A stretch of DNA of 64,000 nucleotides from Bacilli bacterium (GCA_900768345.1 CAAGCO010000018.1:1-64000); one strand, 5' to 3'; positions 6,617-16,605 are shown, counted from the first letter of the stretch. Notes: generated by a model not told the origin, from the sequence alone. Program-made: numbers and translations.

Positions 6617-8596
6617 ATGGACAGAATGAATGAAATAATCGATCTTTTAAATAAATATGCATATGAGTATTATACATTAGATAAACCAAGTGTAGAAGAT
6701 GCAGAATATGATAGATTAATGCAAGAATTAATAAGAATAGAGTCTAGCCATCCAGAATGGGTAAGACTTGATTCACCTACAAGAAAAATTGGTGGAGAAG
6801 TAATTTCTGAATTTGAAAAAGTTACTCATAGAGTACCAATGATGAGTTTAGGTAATGTATTTAACGAAGAAGAAATTCGTGATTTTGATGAAAAAATATC
6901 TAAAGTATTTCCTAATCATGAATATGTATGTGAACTTAAAATAGATGGTTTAGCATTCAATCTTGAATATAAAGATGGAGTATTTGTAAGAGCAGCAACT
7001 CGTGGTAATGGTGTAGTTGGAGAAGACATAACTCACAATGTTAAAACTATTAAATCAATTCCACATGTATTAAAAGAAAAAGTAGATTTAGATATACGTG
7101 GAGAAATCTACATGAGTAAAAAGAGTTTTAATAAACTCAATGAACGTCAAAAAGAAAAAGGCGAAAATGTATTTCAAAATCCAAGAAACGCAGCAGCAGG
7201 TTCAATTAGACAATTAGATTCAAGTGTAGCCGCTAGTAGAGGATTGGATGTATTCTTATATCATTATCCAGAAACACCATTTAAAACTCATTATGAAACT
7301 TTAATGTATATGAAAAAATTAGGATTTGTAGTTAATCCAAATATTAGATTATGTAAAAATATTGATGAAGTTCTATCTTTCATTCGAGAGTGGACAGAAA
7401 AAAGAGATACTCTTCCATATGAAATAGATGGTATTGTTATTAAAGTAAATGATATAGCACAGCAAAAAGAATTAGGATTTACTGCAAAAGTACCAAAATG
7501 GGCAACAGCATATAAGTTTCCGCCAGAACATGTACTTACTAAACTAACTGATATTATATTTACAGTAGGTAGAACTGGACAAATCACACCAAATGCAGTA
7601 TTAGAACCAGTAAGAGTAATGGGAAGTACTATTAGTAGAGCAACACTTCATAATGCAGACTATTGTATAGAAAAAGATATACGTGTAGGAGATTATGTTT
7701 ATATTTATAAAGCAGGAGATGTAATTCCAGCAGTAGATAGAGTAGAACTAAAAAGAAGAAATGGAACAGAAAAACCATTTGAGATGATTAAATATTGTCC
7801 AATGTGTGGAAGTACTTTAGTACAAAAAGATGGAATGGTAGATTATTTCTGTGAAAACATTCATTGTCCAGCTCGTAAAATAGAAGGATTAATTCATTTT
7901 GTATCAAGAGGTGCTATGAATATTCTAGGACTTGGAGATAGAATTATGGAAGATTTCTTCAATTATGGATACATTAAAAAGTTTAGTGATATTTATAAAC
8001 TAAGTAGTCATAAAGAAGAGATAACATTATTAGAAGGATATGGAAGTAAAAGCGTAGATGCAATTCTAAAAAGTATAGAAGATTCAAAACAAAATTCACT
8101 TGATAGATTATTGTTCGCATTAGGTATAAATGGTATTGGAGCAAAAACAGCAAAACTTCTATGTAAATATTATACTTCAATAGATTCACTTATTGATGCA
8201 ACAGAAGAAGAACTAGCAACTATTAGAGATATTGGACCAACATTATCAATAAACATTGTTAACTACTTTAAAGATGAAAAGAATATTGAAGAAATTAATG
8301 AACTAAGAAATCTTGGCGTTAATATGACATATAATGGTAAAAAGATGATTGAAGATGAAAACTTCAAAGATAAGAGATTTGTAATAACTGGTTCATTTGA
8401 TAATATTAGTCGTGATGAAATAAAAGAATTCATTGAAGAACGTGGAGGACTTACAAGTGATTCAGTAAGTAAAAAGACTGATGTAGTACTAGTAGGAGAA
8501 GCTCCTGGAAGTAAAAGAGATAAAGCAATAGAGTTAAATATTCCTATATGGAATCAAGCAAAATTGTTCGAAATAATGGGAATAGTGGAAAAATAG
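6617..8596 (+). CDS. ligA: NAD-dependent DNA ligase
   Basis: Seals nicks in duplex DNA during replication and repair, using NAD+ as adenylate donor. The 659 residues match the family length and order: an N-terminal Ia domain; an adenylation domain with the nucleophile Lys108 in LKIDG; an OB-fold; a four-Cys zinc finger (CPMCGS and CENIHC, about residues 394-417); helix-hairpin-helix repeats; and a C-terminal BRCT domain (about 585-659). The ATG at 6617 has AGGTGA six bases ahead, while a GTG nine bases upstream lies inside that site. It appears to be followed by its own promoter-like box before the next gene. Confidence 0.97.
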   Translation: MDRMNEIIDLLNKYAYEYYTLDKPSVEDAEYDRLMQELIRIESSHPEWVRLDSPTRKIGGEVISEFEKVTHRVPMMSLGNVFNEEEIRDFDEKISKVFPNHEYVCELKIDGLAFNLEYKDGVFVRAATRGNGVVGEDITHNVKTIKSIPHVLKEKVDLDIRGEIYMSKKSFNKLNERQKEKGENVFQNPRNAAAGSIRQLDSSVAASRGLDVFLYHYPETPFKTHYETLMYMKKLGFVVNPNIRLCKNIDEVLSFIREWTEKRDTLPYEIDGIVIKVNDIAQQKELGFTAKVPKWATAYKFPPEHVLTKLTDIIFTVGRTGQITPNAVLEPVRVMGSTISRATLHNADYCIEKDIRVGDYVYIYKAGDVIPAVDRVELKRRNGTEKPFEMIKYCPMCGSTLVQKDGMVDYFCENIHCPARKIEGLIHFVSRGAMNILGLGDRIMEDFFNYGYIKKFSDIYKLSSHKEEITLLEGYGSKSVDAILKSIEDSKQNSLDRLLFALGINGIGAKTAKLLCKYYTSIDSLIDATEEELATIRDIGPTLSINIVNYFKDEKNIEEINELRNLGVNMTYNGKKMIEDENFKDKRFVITGSFDNISRDEIKEFIEERGGLTSDSVSKKTDVVLVGEAPGSKRDKAIELNIPIWNQAKLFEIMGIVEK

Positions 8597-8644
8597 AATA
8601 AAATATAGTATAATGTATAAAGCCAAGGAAGGTGTTTAAAAAAT

Positions 8645-9103
8645 ATGGGAAAAGTAAGACGTAATCAAGATAATAGGGTGTTATGGGTTTTACTAGGAAT
8701 TTTAGGAGTTTGTTTTCTAGCAATAGGAATTCTATTCTATAGATATTTTTATGCAGGAACAAGTTCATCAAAATATGGTGAAAGATTAGATGGAATAGAG
8801 AACTATCCATTAAGCAAAACATTAGAAAAAGACATACAAGACTTATACAAAGACAATACAGAAATTGATAAAGTAACTGTTACTAATGAAGGAAAAATTG
8901 TATATATAACAATAAATTTCACAAAATCAATTAAAGTAGCTACTGCAGAAGATTTAGCTATTAAATCACTAGATAAAGTAGGTGAAAAGAATTTAACATA
9001 TTATGATGTTCAATATATTTTAACTTATTCAGGTACTGAAGAAAATACAAACTTCCCAGTATTTGGTTCTAAAAGTGCAAGTAGCTTAAAGGTAGTTTGG
9101 TGA
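8645..9103 (+). CDS. Membrane-anchored hypothetical protein
   Basis: A 152-residue protein with a Lys/Arg-rich N-terminus, one membrane segment (about residues 13-35) and an external domain of about 110 residues predicted to be mixed alpha/beta. No family was recognised. It begins a tight run with the GGDEF protein (4-bp gap) and the YihY protein, so all three are likely one transcript. A TATAAT-like box just upstream (about 8607-8612) could drive it. It may be an envelope partner of the sensor downstream, which is inference only. Confidence 0.7.
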   Translation: MGKVRRNQDNRVLWVLLGILGVCFLAIGILFYRYFYAGTSSSKYGERLDGIENYPLSKTLEKDIQDLYKDNTEIDKVTVTNEGKIVYITINFTKSIKVATAEDLAIKSLDKVGEKNLTYYDVQYILTYSGTEENTNFPVFGSKSASSLKVVW

Positions 9104-9107
9104 TTAT

Positions 9108-11132
9108 ATGAAAAATAGTAGTAAAAAAAGAAAGAATATAATAATTATATTTACATTAATTGTATTTATAGTTGTTGGATTTTTCGCAACATTATACTAT
9201 ATTACAAGTACAGTAAATAATTATTCATATTCAGAAAAGAAATGGATAAATGATAACAAAGATAAATCTTTAGATATATATGTAGAAAAAGATTTACCAG
9301 TATTCTCTGATAATGGAGATGGCGTTTATTATGAATACCTAAAAGCATTAAAAGAAAACACAGGTCTTTCAATAAATATAACTACAACTGATAATACAGA
9401 TGTTAAGTTAAACAATAAGACATCACCAGATTCAGAAGATATAGTAATCTATAAAGATCACTATGTAGTAATCGGAAAAAAAGACAGCATTAACAAATTA
9501 TCAGATTTATCAAATAAAGTATTAGGTGTAATAAGTACTGATAAAGAAATAATAGAAAGAAACCTAACAGAATATCAAAATATCAACATTAAAACATATA
9601 CAACATTTGAAGGATTAGAAGCAGATTACACAAGTAATACAGTCGATTATATGATCATTCCAATGTATAAATACTTAGATCAAATAGTAAAAAATGATTA
9701 TGAAATAGTATTTCATATGGATGGATTATATTCTTACTATTGTTTAGATTTACCTGAAAATAATGAAATGCTTTCAAATATCTTTGGAAAATTCTATTAT
9801 AGATGGAAAAATACAGCTAATAAAAAAATAAATGAATATTTCTTAAATTTATATTATACAACTAAAAATTATACTGAAATAGAAAGAGAATCAATCACAA
9901 ATGACGATTTAATCGTAGGATATATTGATAATCTTCCATACGAAGGTATGATTAGAAGAAGTTTCACCGGCCTTACAGACACATACTTATCAAAGTTTGC
10001 TGATATGACAGGTGTAACATATAAATATCTAAAATATAATGATACTAAAGCACTAGGTGATGCTTTAAATAATAAAAAAGTTGATTTAGTATTAAATTAC
10101 TATTCACTAGGAAATAATAATTATACAAGTAGTAGAACATTAGGTCCAACTGAATATGTAGTAATTGCTCATGTAAGCAATAACTTAGTAGTTAACTCGC
10201 TTTATAACTTAGTAAATAGTGAAGTAAGTATGCTATCAAGTATGAACTTAAAATATAACATGGCAAGTAAAAACTTATTCGAAATAAAAGACTATGCTAA
10301 TGTTAAAACAATGTTAAAAAATATAGATGAGAATTCTGTAATAATAATAGAAAAAGAAGTATATGACTATTATAAAGATAGTGATCTTAAAAATTATAGT
10401 ATTAGATATATTGATAAAGTTAAATTAAATAACTCATTCTTACTTAATAATGAAAATAAAGCATTTAATAAATTATTTGATTTCTATTTAAGTACTTTAA
10501 GTTCAAATGAAGTTAAAAATGAAAGTGTAGTAGGTGTTATAGAAACACTAAAAAATAATAGAGTATTTAACTTTATAATGAGCAATTTAATTTGGATAGT
10601 ATTAGCATTATTAATAATCTCATTTGTAATTTATGGAATTGTTAAAAAAGCATTGTATACTAAAAAGACTAAAAAAGAAGATAGACTATATTACTTTGAT
10701 GCTATGACTAATTTAAAAAACAGAAATTACTTAAATGATAATATTGACTTCTGGAGTTCTAATAAAGTATATCCTCAAGCAATCGTAGTAATTGATATTA
10801 ATTCATTAAAAACATTAAATGATAAATATGGTCATGAAGCAGGAGACAATCAAATAAAAGCTGTTGCTAGTGTGTTAATTAAAACACAAAGAGATAACTC
10901 TGAAATAATGAGAACTGATGGAGATGAATTTATTATTTATCTAATAGGTTATGATGAAAAGAAAGTTGGTTCATATATACATAAATTAAATCGTGAATTA
11001 ATTTCATCATTACCAAATAAAGATTATAGTGTATCAATTGGTTATGCTATGATTACTAATGAACAAACAACTATAGATGATGCTATAAATGATTCACTTG
11101 CAATGATAAAAAAATCTAAAGGAAATATGTAA
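9108..11132 (+). CDS. Membrane sensor with a degenerate GGDEF domain
   Basis: A 674-residue sensor. An N-terminal membrane segment (about residues 10-33) leads into an external region with two solute-binding (SBP_bac_3-like) modules (about 55-250 and 265-470). A second membrane helix follows at about 490-515, and then a C-terminal GGDEF-type domain (about 525-674). The signature is RTDGDEF at residues 602-608, so the first Gly of GGDEF is Asp. Upstream, the Mg/GTP-binding DINSLKTLNDKYGHEAGD region looks intact. GGDEF domains make cyclic di-GMP; whether this variant is active or only binds nucleotide cannot be told from sequence. GGTGAT precedes the ATG. Confidence 0.85.
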   Translation: MKNSSKKRKNIIIIFTLIVFIVVGFFATLYYITSTVNNYSYSEKKWINDNKDKSLDIYVEKDLPVFSDNGDGVYYEYLKALKENTGLSINITTTDNTDVKLNNKTSPDSEDIVIYKDHYVVIGKKDSINKLSDLSNKVLGVISTDKEIIERNLTEYQNINIKTYTTFEGLEADYTSNTVDYMIIPMYKYLDQIVKNDYEIVFHMDGLYSYYCLDLPENNEMLSNIFGKFYYRWKNTANKKINEYFLNLYYTTKNYTEIERESITNDDLIVGYIDNLPYEGMIRRSFTGLTDTYLSKFADMTGVTYKYLKYNDTKALGDALNNKKVDLVLNYYSLGNNNYTSSRTLGPTEYVVIAHVSNNLVVNSLYNLVNSEVSMLSSMNLKYNMASKNLFEIKDYANVKTMLKNIDENSVIIIEKEVYDYYKDSDLKNYSIRYIDKVKLNNSFLLNNENKAFNKLFDFYLSTLSSNEVKNESVVGVIETLKNNRVFNFIMSNLIWIVLALLIISFVIYGIVKKALYTKKTKKEDRLYYFDAMTNLKNRNYLNDNIDFWSSNKVYPQAIVVIDINSLKTLNDKYGHEAGDNQIKAVASVLIKTQRDNSEIMRTDGDEFIIYLIGYDEKKVGSYIHKLNRELISSLPNKDYSVSIGYAMITNEQTTIDDAINDSLAMIKKSKGNM

Positions 11133-12004
11133 TGAAAGAAAAGATAAAAGAAATATATAATTTAGTTTTTGGAAAAGAATTGGGAGTACTACCGGGCAAC
11201 CTAGCATTCTCATTCTTTTTGGCTTTAATACCAATGCTAACATTAATATTTTTTTTCCTTACGCAATTTAATCTACCAATAGATATAATACAAAATTTCT
11301 TAACAGAAACATTCCCACCAGGTGTTGTAGAATTAGTTCAACCAATATTTACTGATCAAATAACATTGAGTTCAGTAATTACACTAACATTTGGACTTAT
11401 AATCTCAGCAAATGGGTGTCAGGCAATAATACTTGCAAGTAATACAATATTTGAAGTAGAAAATGCTCCATATCTAAAAAGAATGATAAAAGCTTTAATA
11501 TTAACACTATGTATAGTTTTACTATTTGCATTCATAGTAATAGTTCCATTATTCGGTAAATCAATTTTAGCACTTATCGGAACTTTTACAGATTTTTTAA
11601 CAAAACATGAAAGATTAGTAAATACAATGTATGTTATATTACAAGTACCAGTATCATTAATATTTATATATTTCTTCATTAAATTAGTTTACACAATCGC
11701 ACCAGATGAAAATATACCAAGTAAATATATGACAAAAGGAGCAATATTTACAACAATAGCATGGTTATTATTAACAAATGTATTCTCATATTACATAAAT
11801 AATATAGCTAAATATGACATAATATATGGAAACCTTGCTAACATAGTTATATTACTATTATGGTTCTATGGACTTGCATATGTATTTGTTTTAGGACTTT
11901 ATCTAAATAAATATAATACAGAAAGCAATATAGAAAAAACAAATACAATTAAATTAGAAGAAATTAGAAAAAAAGTAAAAGATACTAAAAAGAATAATAA
12001 ATAA
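11132..12004 (+). CDS. YihY/BrkB family inner membrane protein
   Basis: A multi-pass membrane protein of 290 residues in the YihY/virulence factor BrkB family (once mis-named ribonuclease BN). Features are the early LPGNLAFSFFLALIPMLTL segment, about six membrane helices and a Lys-rich C-terminal tail. Family members are conserved but their substrate is not firmly known. Its start overlaps the stop of the GGDEF gene by one base (TAATG), so the two are translationally coupled and possibly linked to the same envelope signal. Confidence 0.88.
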   Translation: MKEKIKEIYNLVFGKELGVLPGNLAFSFFLALIPMLTLIFFFLTQFNLPIDIIQNFLTETFPPGVVELVQPIFTDQITLSSVITLTFGLIISANGCQAIILASNTIFEVENAPYLKRMIKALILTLCIVLLFAFIVIVPLFGKSILALIGTFTDFLTKHERLVNTMYVILQVPVSLIFIYFFIKLVYTIAPDENIPSKYMTKGAIFTTIAWLLLTNVFSYYINNIAKYDIIYGNLANIVILLLWFYGLAYVFVLGLYLNKYNTESNIEKTNTIKLEEIRKKVKDTKKNNK

Positions 12005-12028
12005 TGTCTAAATCGACATTATTTTTAT
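12000..12028 (+). terminator. Rho-independent terminator
   Basis: ATAATGTC and GACATTAT pair around a 6-nt loop and are followed by a T-rich run, ending the 8645-12004 gene run. Confidence 0.75.
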
Positions 12029-12061
12029 TTTATATATGATAAATTATACTTGGTGAATAAA

Positions 12062-12244
12062 ATGTTAAAAGTAAAAATAATAGATGAAAATCATGAAAAA
12101 GACTTAGAAAGGAGTGTAAATGCATTTTTAATATCAGGAACTTATGATATAATAGATATACAGTTTAGAACTGCTGTTTCAATATTTGGAGATGAACAAA
12201 TATATTGTTTTTCGGCAATGATACTGTATAAGGAGAAGGTATGA
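12062..12244 (+). CDS. Cse60-like small protein
   Basis: A 60-residue protein resembling Cse60, first known as a SigE-controlled sporulation gene of Bacillus. Typical parts are the MLKVKIIDENHEKDLERSVN opening and the EQIYCFSAMILY ending. The molecular role is unknown. GGTG precedes the ATG at 12062; a GTG 12 bases upstream lies in that site. Its stop overlaps the start of the flippase gene (ATGA), implying translational coupling with a SpoVB-like protein. Confidence 0.75.
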   Translation: MLKVKIIDENHEKDLERSVNAFLISGTYDIIDIQFRTAVSIFGDEQIYCFSAMILYKEKV

Positions 12245-13875
12245 AAAAAAATTCATTTATAGAAGGAACTATTTTTGCATCACTTTCATTTTTAATAATA
12301 AAGTTTCTTGGTGCTATATATGTAATTCCTTTTTATGCTATAGTAGGGGAACTTGGTGGTGCTTTATATAGTTATGCATATACTGTATATAGTTTAATAA
12401 TAAATATTTGTACAATAGGTATTCCTCATGCTATAAGTAAAATTATAAGTGAATATAATACACTTGAAATGTATGAAGCAAAAGAAAGAACATTTAAGAT
12501 AGGGAATAAAATAATGGTTGTATTATCAACTCTATTATTCTTACTTATGTTTATCTTTGCAAAACAAGCTGCATACATATTCATAGGAAATATAGATTCT
12601 ACTGGTAACAGTATAGAAGATGTAGTATTAGTTATTAGAAGTATTTCTTTTTGCTTGCTAATAGTTCCATATTTAGCAGTAAAACGTGGATACTTACAAG
12701 GACAAAAGTTTATAACAGTAAGTACTACAGGAGAAGTAATAGAACAAGTAGTAAGAGTTGCATTTATATTAGTAGGCTCTTACTTAGCAATAAATGTATT
12801 CCATGCTAAAACTAGTATTGGAGTTTCTATCGCAGTATTTGGTGCTTTCATAGCTGGATTAGCTGCATATATCTATTTAGAAGTCAAAATTCGAAAAAAT
12901 AAAAAAGAATTCAATATGCCATCTAAAAATCAAAAAGATAAAGTATCAGATAAGGCAATATTAAAGAAAATAGTTTCATTTAGTATTCCACTAATGATAG
13001 TGTCAGTTACTACTGATCTATATAATATGACTGATTTATCACTTATAATTAGAGGACTTGGATATTTAGGATATAGTGGTAAAGTAGCAGAAACAATCGG
13101 AAGTGTAATGGCTACATGGGCAACTAAAATATGCTTAATAGTAAATGCAATAACATTTGGTCTTACTATAAATATAATTCCACATATGTCATCAAATTAC
13201 GTTAAAAAGGATTATAAAGCAATAAATAATCAATTTATAAAATCAATTGCAATGGTAATAGTAATAGGTCTTCCGATGAGTATTGGTATATCTTTACTAG
13301 CAAATGAAGTATATTATATATTCTATGGAGCTAGTGAATATGGTGGAATAATATTAAGACTTCTTCCATACTCAATAATACTTGGAAACATTAATATGGT
13401 AGTAAACACTACACTACAAAGTTTAGATAAATTTAAAACAATATATATAAGCACATTTACAGGTTTAATAACAAATGCACTTCTTGATATACCTCTTATG
13501 ATACTATGCGATAAAATTGGAATCTATCCATACTATGGAGCTATTATTTCAACAATGATCGGAACAAGTTTATCATTAACTATATCATTAAGAAAATTAA
13601 AGAAAGATATGAATTTTGAATATAAAGAATTACTAAATATAATGAAAAAAGCAATATTACCATTAGTTTCTATGATAATAGTAGTACTAATTCTAGAACA
13701 TTTTATAAGCCCATTATTCACAACAAGAATAACTTCTATAATTACATGTTTAATTTGTGCAGTAGTAGGGGCAATCATTTATGGAGTTATATCTTATAAA
13801 AACAATCTACTTTATAGTTCACTTGGTGAAGAATACGTAGATCAAATATTAAGAAAAATAAAATTAAAAAAATAG
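12241..13875 (+). CDS. SpoVB/MurJ-type lipid flippase
   Basis: A multi-pass protein of 544 residues in the MOP superfamily (SpoVB, MurJ and polysaccharide flippases), with about 14 hydrophobic segments. The family moves lipid-linked cell-wall or polysaccharide precursors across the membrane. SpoVB is needed for spore cortex in Bacillus, but close relatives act in vegetative peptidoglycan synthesis. No other MurJ candidate lies in this window, so this could be the general lipid II flippase. It starts inside the stop of the cse60-like gene. It ends in a terminator. Confidence 0.85.
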   Translation: MKKNSFIEGTIFASLSFLIIKFLGAIYVIPFYAIVGELGGALYSYAYTVYSLIINICTIGIPHAISKIISEYNTLEMYEAKERTFKIGNKIMVVLSTLLFLLMFIFAKQAAYIFIGNIDSTGNSIEDVVLVIRSISFCLLIVPYLAVKRGYLQGQKFITVSTTGEVIEQVVRVAFILVGSYLAINVFHAKTSIGVSIAVFGAFIAGLAAYIYLEVKIRKNKKEFNMPSKNQKDKVSDKAILKKIVSFSIPLMIVSVTTDLYNMTDLSLIIRGLGYLGYSGKVAETIGSVMATWATKICLIVNAITFGLTINIIPHMSSNYVKKDYKAINNQFIKSIAMVIVIGLPMSIGISLLANEVYYIFYGASEYGGIILRLLPYSIILGNINMVVNTTLQSLDKFKTIYISTFTGLITNALLDIPLMILCDKIGIYPYYGAIISTMIGTSLSLTISLRKLKKDMNFEYKELLNIMKKAILPLVSMIIVVLILEHFISPLFTTRITSIITCLICAVVGAIIYGVISYKNNLLYSSLGEEYVDQILRKIKLKK

Positions 13876-13900
13876 GTATAGATTTTCTATATCTTTTTTT
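13875..13900 (+). terminator. Rho-independent terminator
   Basis: GGTATAGA and TCTATATC form an 8-bp stem with one G-U pair and a 3-nt loop, followed by seven T. Confidence 0.75.
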
Positions 13901-13969
13901 GTTTACAGTTTTATTATTGTAAGTTTGATAACTATATAATCATTTGATAAAATAATAATAGGTGATAAT

Positions 13970-14584
13970 ATGAATAACTTAGATAAATACTGGGATAAAA
14001 TACATTTAAAATATACGTCTACGTATGACAATTGGTTTAACAAATATATACATTTACTTAACAAAAGTGACAAAATTATAGAACTAGGATGTGGAAGAGC
14101 ATATACAAGTCTTTATTTACTTAATAATGGTTTTAGTGATGTAACTGCATGTGATTTTTCAACTGAAGTAATTAACATTTTAAATACTGAACATAAAGAA
14201 TTAAATACAAGTGTATTTGATATAAGTGAAAAACTTCCATTCAAAGATGATGAAATAAATGTTATTATTGCAGACTTATGTTTACATTATTTTGATTCTA
14301 AGAAGACAAAAGAAATATTAAATGAAATATATAGAGTACTAAAGAGTGGGGGATATTTAATAGGAAGAGTAAACTCAGCTAATGATAAATATCATATACC
14401 ATTAAGTGCAAAAGTATTAGAAAAGAATTTCTATTATGATGGTGAAATATATAAAAAGTTCTTCGAAGGAAAAGAATTTAAAGAACTATTTGAAAACTTC
14501 AAAATATTATCTTTAGAAGAAAAGCATATGGATAGATATGAAAAACCAAAAACATTATGGGAATTTTGTATAAAGAAACAATAA
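13970..14584 (+). CDS. Class I SAM-dependent methyltransferase
   Basis: A 204-residue enzyme with a Rossmann-type methyltransferase fold. Motif I is IIELGCGRAYTSLYLL (about residues 38-53), the motif II acid is in TACDFS, and a post-core IYRVLKSGGYLIGRV segment follows. It belongs to the methyltransf_11/25 type, similar to small-molecule methyltransferases such as TehB, but the substrate cannot be inferred. AGGTGAT precedes the ATG. It is a single gene between the flippase and a convergent gene, sharing a bidirectional terminator with the latter. Confidence 0.85.
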   Translation: MNNLDKYWDKIHLKYTSTYDNWFNKYIHLLNKSDKIIELGCGRAYTSLYLLNNGFSDVTACDFSTEVINILNTEHKELNTSVFDISEKLPFKDDEINVIIADLCLHYFDSKKTKEILNEIYRVLKSGGYLIGRVNSANDKYHIPLSAKVLEKNFYYDGEIYKKFFEGKEFKELFENFKILSLEEKHMDRYEKPKTLWEFCIKKQ

Positions 14585-14614
14585 AAAATTAGATAAGTTA
14601 ATATCTAATTTTTA
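14584..14614. terminator. Bidirectional terminator
   Basis: AAATTAGATA and TATCTAATTT pair around a 6-nt loop with A and T runs on either side, so it can end both the methyltransferase gene and the convergent gene at 14612-16033. Confidence 0.8.
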
Positions 14615-16033
14615 TTTCATTCCGAAAGTTTTAAATAATAGTGCTCCAACTATAAAACCAATACATATAGTAATTAGAACAACATATATTAGTAAATATT
14701 TATTTGTAAAAGCAGCACTTCCATATTTGTATTTACCAGGATAAGAAAGAACAGGTCCTTCATTTTTTCTAACAAGTTCATTTTCTTCTTCTCTCATTTG
14801 TTCTAGTAACTCTTTATCTTCTTGAGTTTTAGCCATCTCTTCAGGAGTACTTCTTCTAAGAGCTCTTAATTCTTCAAGAGTTAATTCTTCATTATTAGCA
14901 AACTTCATACAAAGTTTTTCATATTCTTCAGGAGTAAGTATCTTTTCATCAAGTTTTTCTTCTTCTTGAACTTCTTCTGGTTTTACTTCTCCATCATCAT
15001 CTTTTATTAGAGGCTCTTCATCATCACTTACAACAGTTGATTCAACGTGATCACCTTTATCATCAGTAACAACTATATCGTTAGTATTTTCAATAACATG
15101 TATTGTTTGATTACTACTATGAGTAATATCATCTTCTTTACCATCTAATTCAAATTCTTTACTACTATGAATAAAGTTCATCATATTTACTTCTTCATTA
15201 TTTAAACTTGATGTTTTAATATCTTCTTTAACATTTAAATCAGTTTCAGGTATATAAGAAGTAAGTTCCTTAAAGAATGCTTCAGCATCTAATTTATCTC
15301 CAGGATTAAGTCCTAACATAGTTCTTCTATAAACTTCAGATACATGTTTAGAATCATTTGTTTCAACTAAATGAACTTGATCCTCTTTATCAACATATTT
15401 AACATATTGAACACCATTTAAATATACAATTTGTACTTGTCCTTCTTCATCAAGAACTTCGCCATTACCATTAACAGGAGTAGCTTCCTCTTTGACTTCT
15501 TCAATACCTTTTGCAGTAGCAAGATTATTTAAATATGACTCAATAGCTTGATTATCACATTCAGTTACTAATTCTTCAAGTTTAGCAGCATCTAATATTT
15601 CTAAAGCATCACTATTAAACACTTTCTCATCAAGTCCTTCACCAAGTTTCTCATATAATTTTTGAACCATTTCTAAATTATCTTTAAGTTCAGGTTTATC
15701 TTCTAAATTTAAGTTGAATTTTTCGGCTATCTTTCTAGAATAGAATTCAATTAATCCTTCTTCTAAATATTCACCATATATAATTTCTTTAGCTTCTTCT
15801 TCACTAACATTTAATTCTTTAGTACAAGTTACATCTATAATACTTCCAACAACTTTTCTAATTACTTCGCCGTATACTTCACTTGGATCAACTTTAAGAA
15901 TACTATCATCCAAAAATTCAGTAGTATTTAGTAAAGTAACTTTATCAGAAGGTAACATCTTACCATACTTAGACATAAGAACACGTTTAACTAACGCTTC
16001 AAATTCTCTTGCTTTCTCTAATGAAATAATCAT
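14612..16033 (-). CDS. Acidic tail-anchored protein
   Basis: A hypothetical 473-residue protein. Residues 1-180 are helical and probably globular, the centre (about 190-430) is long, strongly acidic and low in complexity, and the C-terminus has one membrane helix (about 447-470) with only a few residues after it. There is no signal peptide, so it would be tail-anchored with the bulk in the cytoplasm. It is divergent from rplI and alone in its transcript. I recognise no family. The layout suggests a membrane-tethered scaffold, which is inference. Confidence 0.7.
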   Translation of the reverse strand: MIISLEKAREFEALVKRVLMSKYGKMLPSDKVTLLNTTEFLDDSILKVDPSEVYGEVIRKVVGSIIDVTCTKELNVSEEEAKEIIYGEYLEEGLIEFYSRKIAEKFNLNLEDKPELKDNLEMVQKLYEKLGEGLDEKVFNSDALEILDAAKLEELVTECDNQAIESYLNNLATAKGIEEVKEEATPVNGNGEVLDEEGQVQIVYLNGVQYVKYVDKEDQVHLVETNDSKHVSEVYRRTMLGLNPGDKLDAEAFFKELTSYIPETDLNVKEDIKTSSLNNEEVNMMNFIHSSKEFELDGKEDDITHSSNQTIHVIENTNDIVVTDDKGDHVESTVVSDDEEPLIKDDDGEVKPEEVQEEEKLDEKILTPEEYEKLCMKFANNEELTLEELRALRRSTPEEMAKTQEDKELLEQMREEENELVRKNEGPVLSYPGKYKYGSAAFTNKYLLIYVVLITICIGFIVGALLFKTFGMK

Positions 16034-16114
16034 ATATGTTTACCTCCATTATTATTCTAAAATAAGTATATACTATTTTGGGTATTTTTACAACTTTTTT
16101 TTTATTACTAGGTA

Positions 16115-16123
16115 TGTTATAAT
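16115..16123 (+). promoter_or_regulatory. Extended -10 promoter for rplI operon
   Basis: TGT followed by TATAAT is an extended -10 element whose start site would fall near 16130, 25 bases before the rplI ATG. No convincing -35 sits at 17 bp. Confidence 0.5.
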
Positions 16124-16154
16124 ATTTATACATTAGTTTGTATGGAGGTGACTT

Positions 16155-16592
16155 ATGAAAATTATATTTATAGAAGATGTTAAAAAACAAGCAAAGAAAG
16201 ATGAAATCAAAGAAGTTAAAGATGGATATGCTAAATTCTTAATCTCTAAAAAGTTAGCAGTACCATACACTGAAAAAAGTATGAATGTTCTTCAAGGAGA
16301 AATAGACGAAAGAAATGAAAAAGAACAAGAATTAATCGCTGAATGCAATAAAATTAAAAATAAACTAAAAGATAAGAAGATTGAATTCAAGGTTAAGACA
16401 GGCGCTAATGATAAAGTATTTGGTACAATAACAGCAAAACAAATTAGTGAAGAATTATCTAAAATGGGATATGACATTGATAAGAAAAAAATAATGATAG
16501 ATGGTGAAATCAATTCACTAGGAACTCACATAGTAACAATTAATTTACATAAACAAGTAAGTTTTGGGATGGATGTAGTTTTAACAAAGTAG
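16155..16592 (+). CDS. rplI: 50S ribosomal protein L9
   Basis: Binds 23S rRNA and forms an elongated protein on the large subunit. The 145 residues match L9 in length and structure: an N-terminal rRNA-binding domain (MKIIFIEDVKKQAKKDEI through VKDGYAKFLI), a long central helix rich in Glu/Lys, and a C-terminal domain with FGTITAKQI and IDGEINSLGTHIVTINLH. GGAGGTGA precedes the ATG. It heads the conserved rplI-dnaB pair, with dnaB starting 13 bp downstream. Confidence 0.97.
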   Translation: MKIIFIEDVKKQAKKDEIKEVKDGYAKFLISKKLAVPYTEKSMNVLQGEIDERNEKEQELIAECNKIKNKLKDKKIEFKVKTGANDKVFGTITAKQISEELSKMGYDIDKKKIMIDGEINSLGTHIVTINLHKQVSFGMDVVLTK

Positions 16593-16605
16593 TAGGGGAG
16601 TATTT

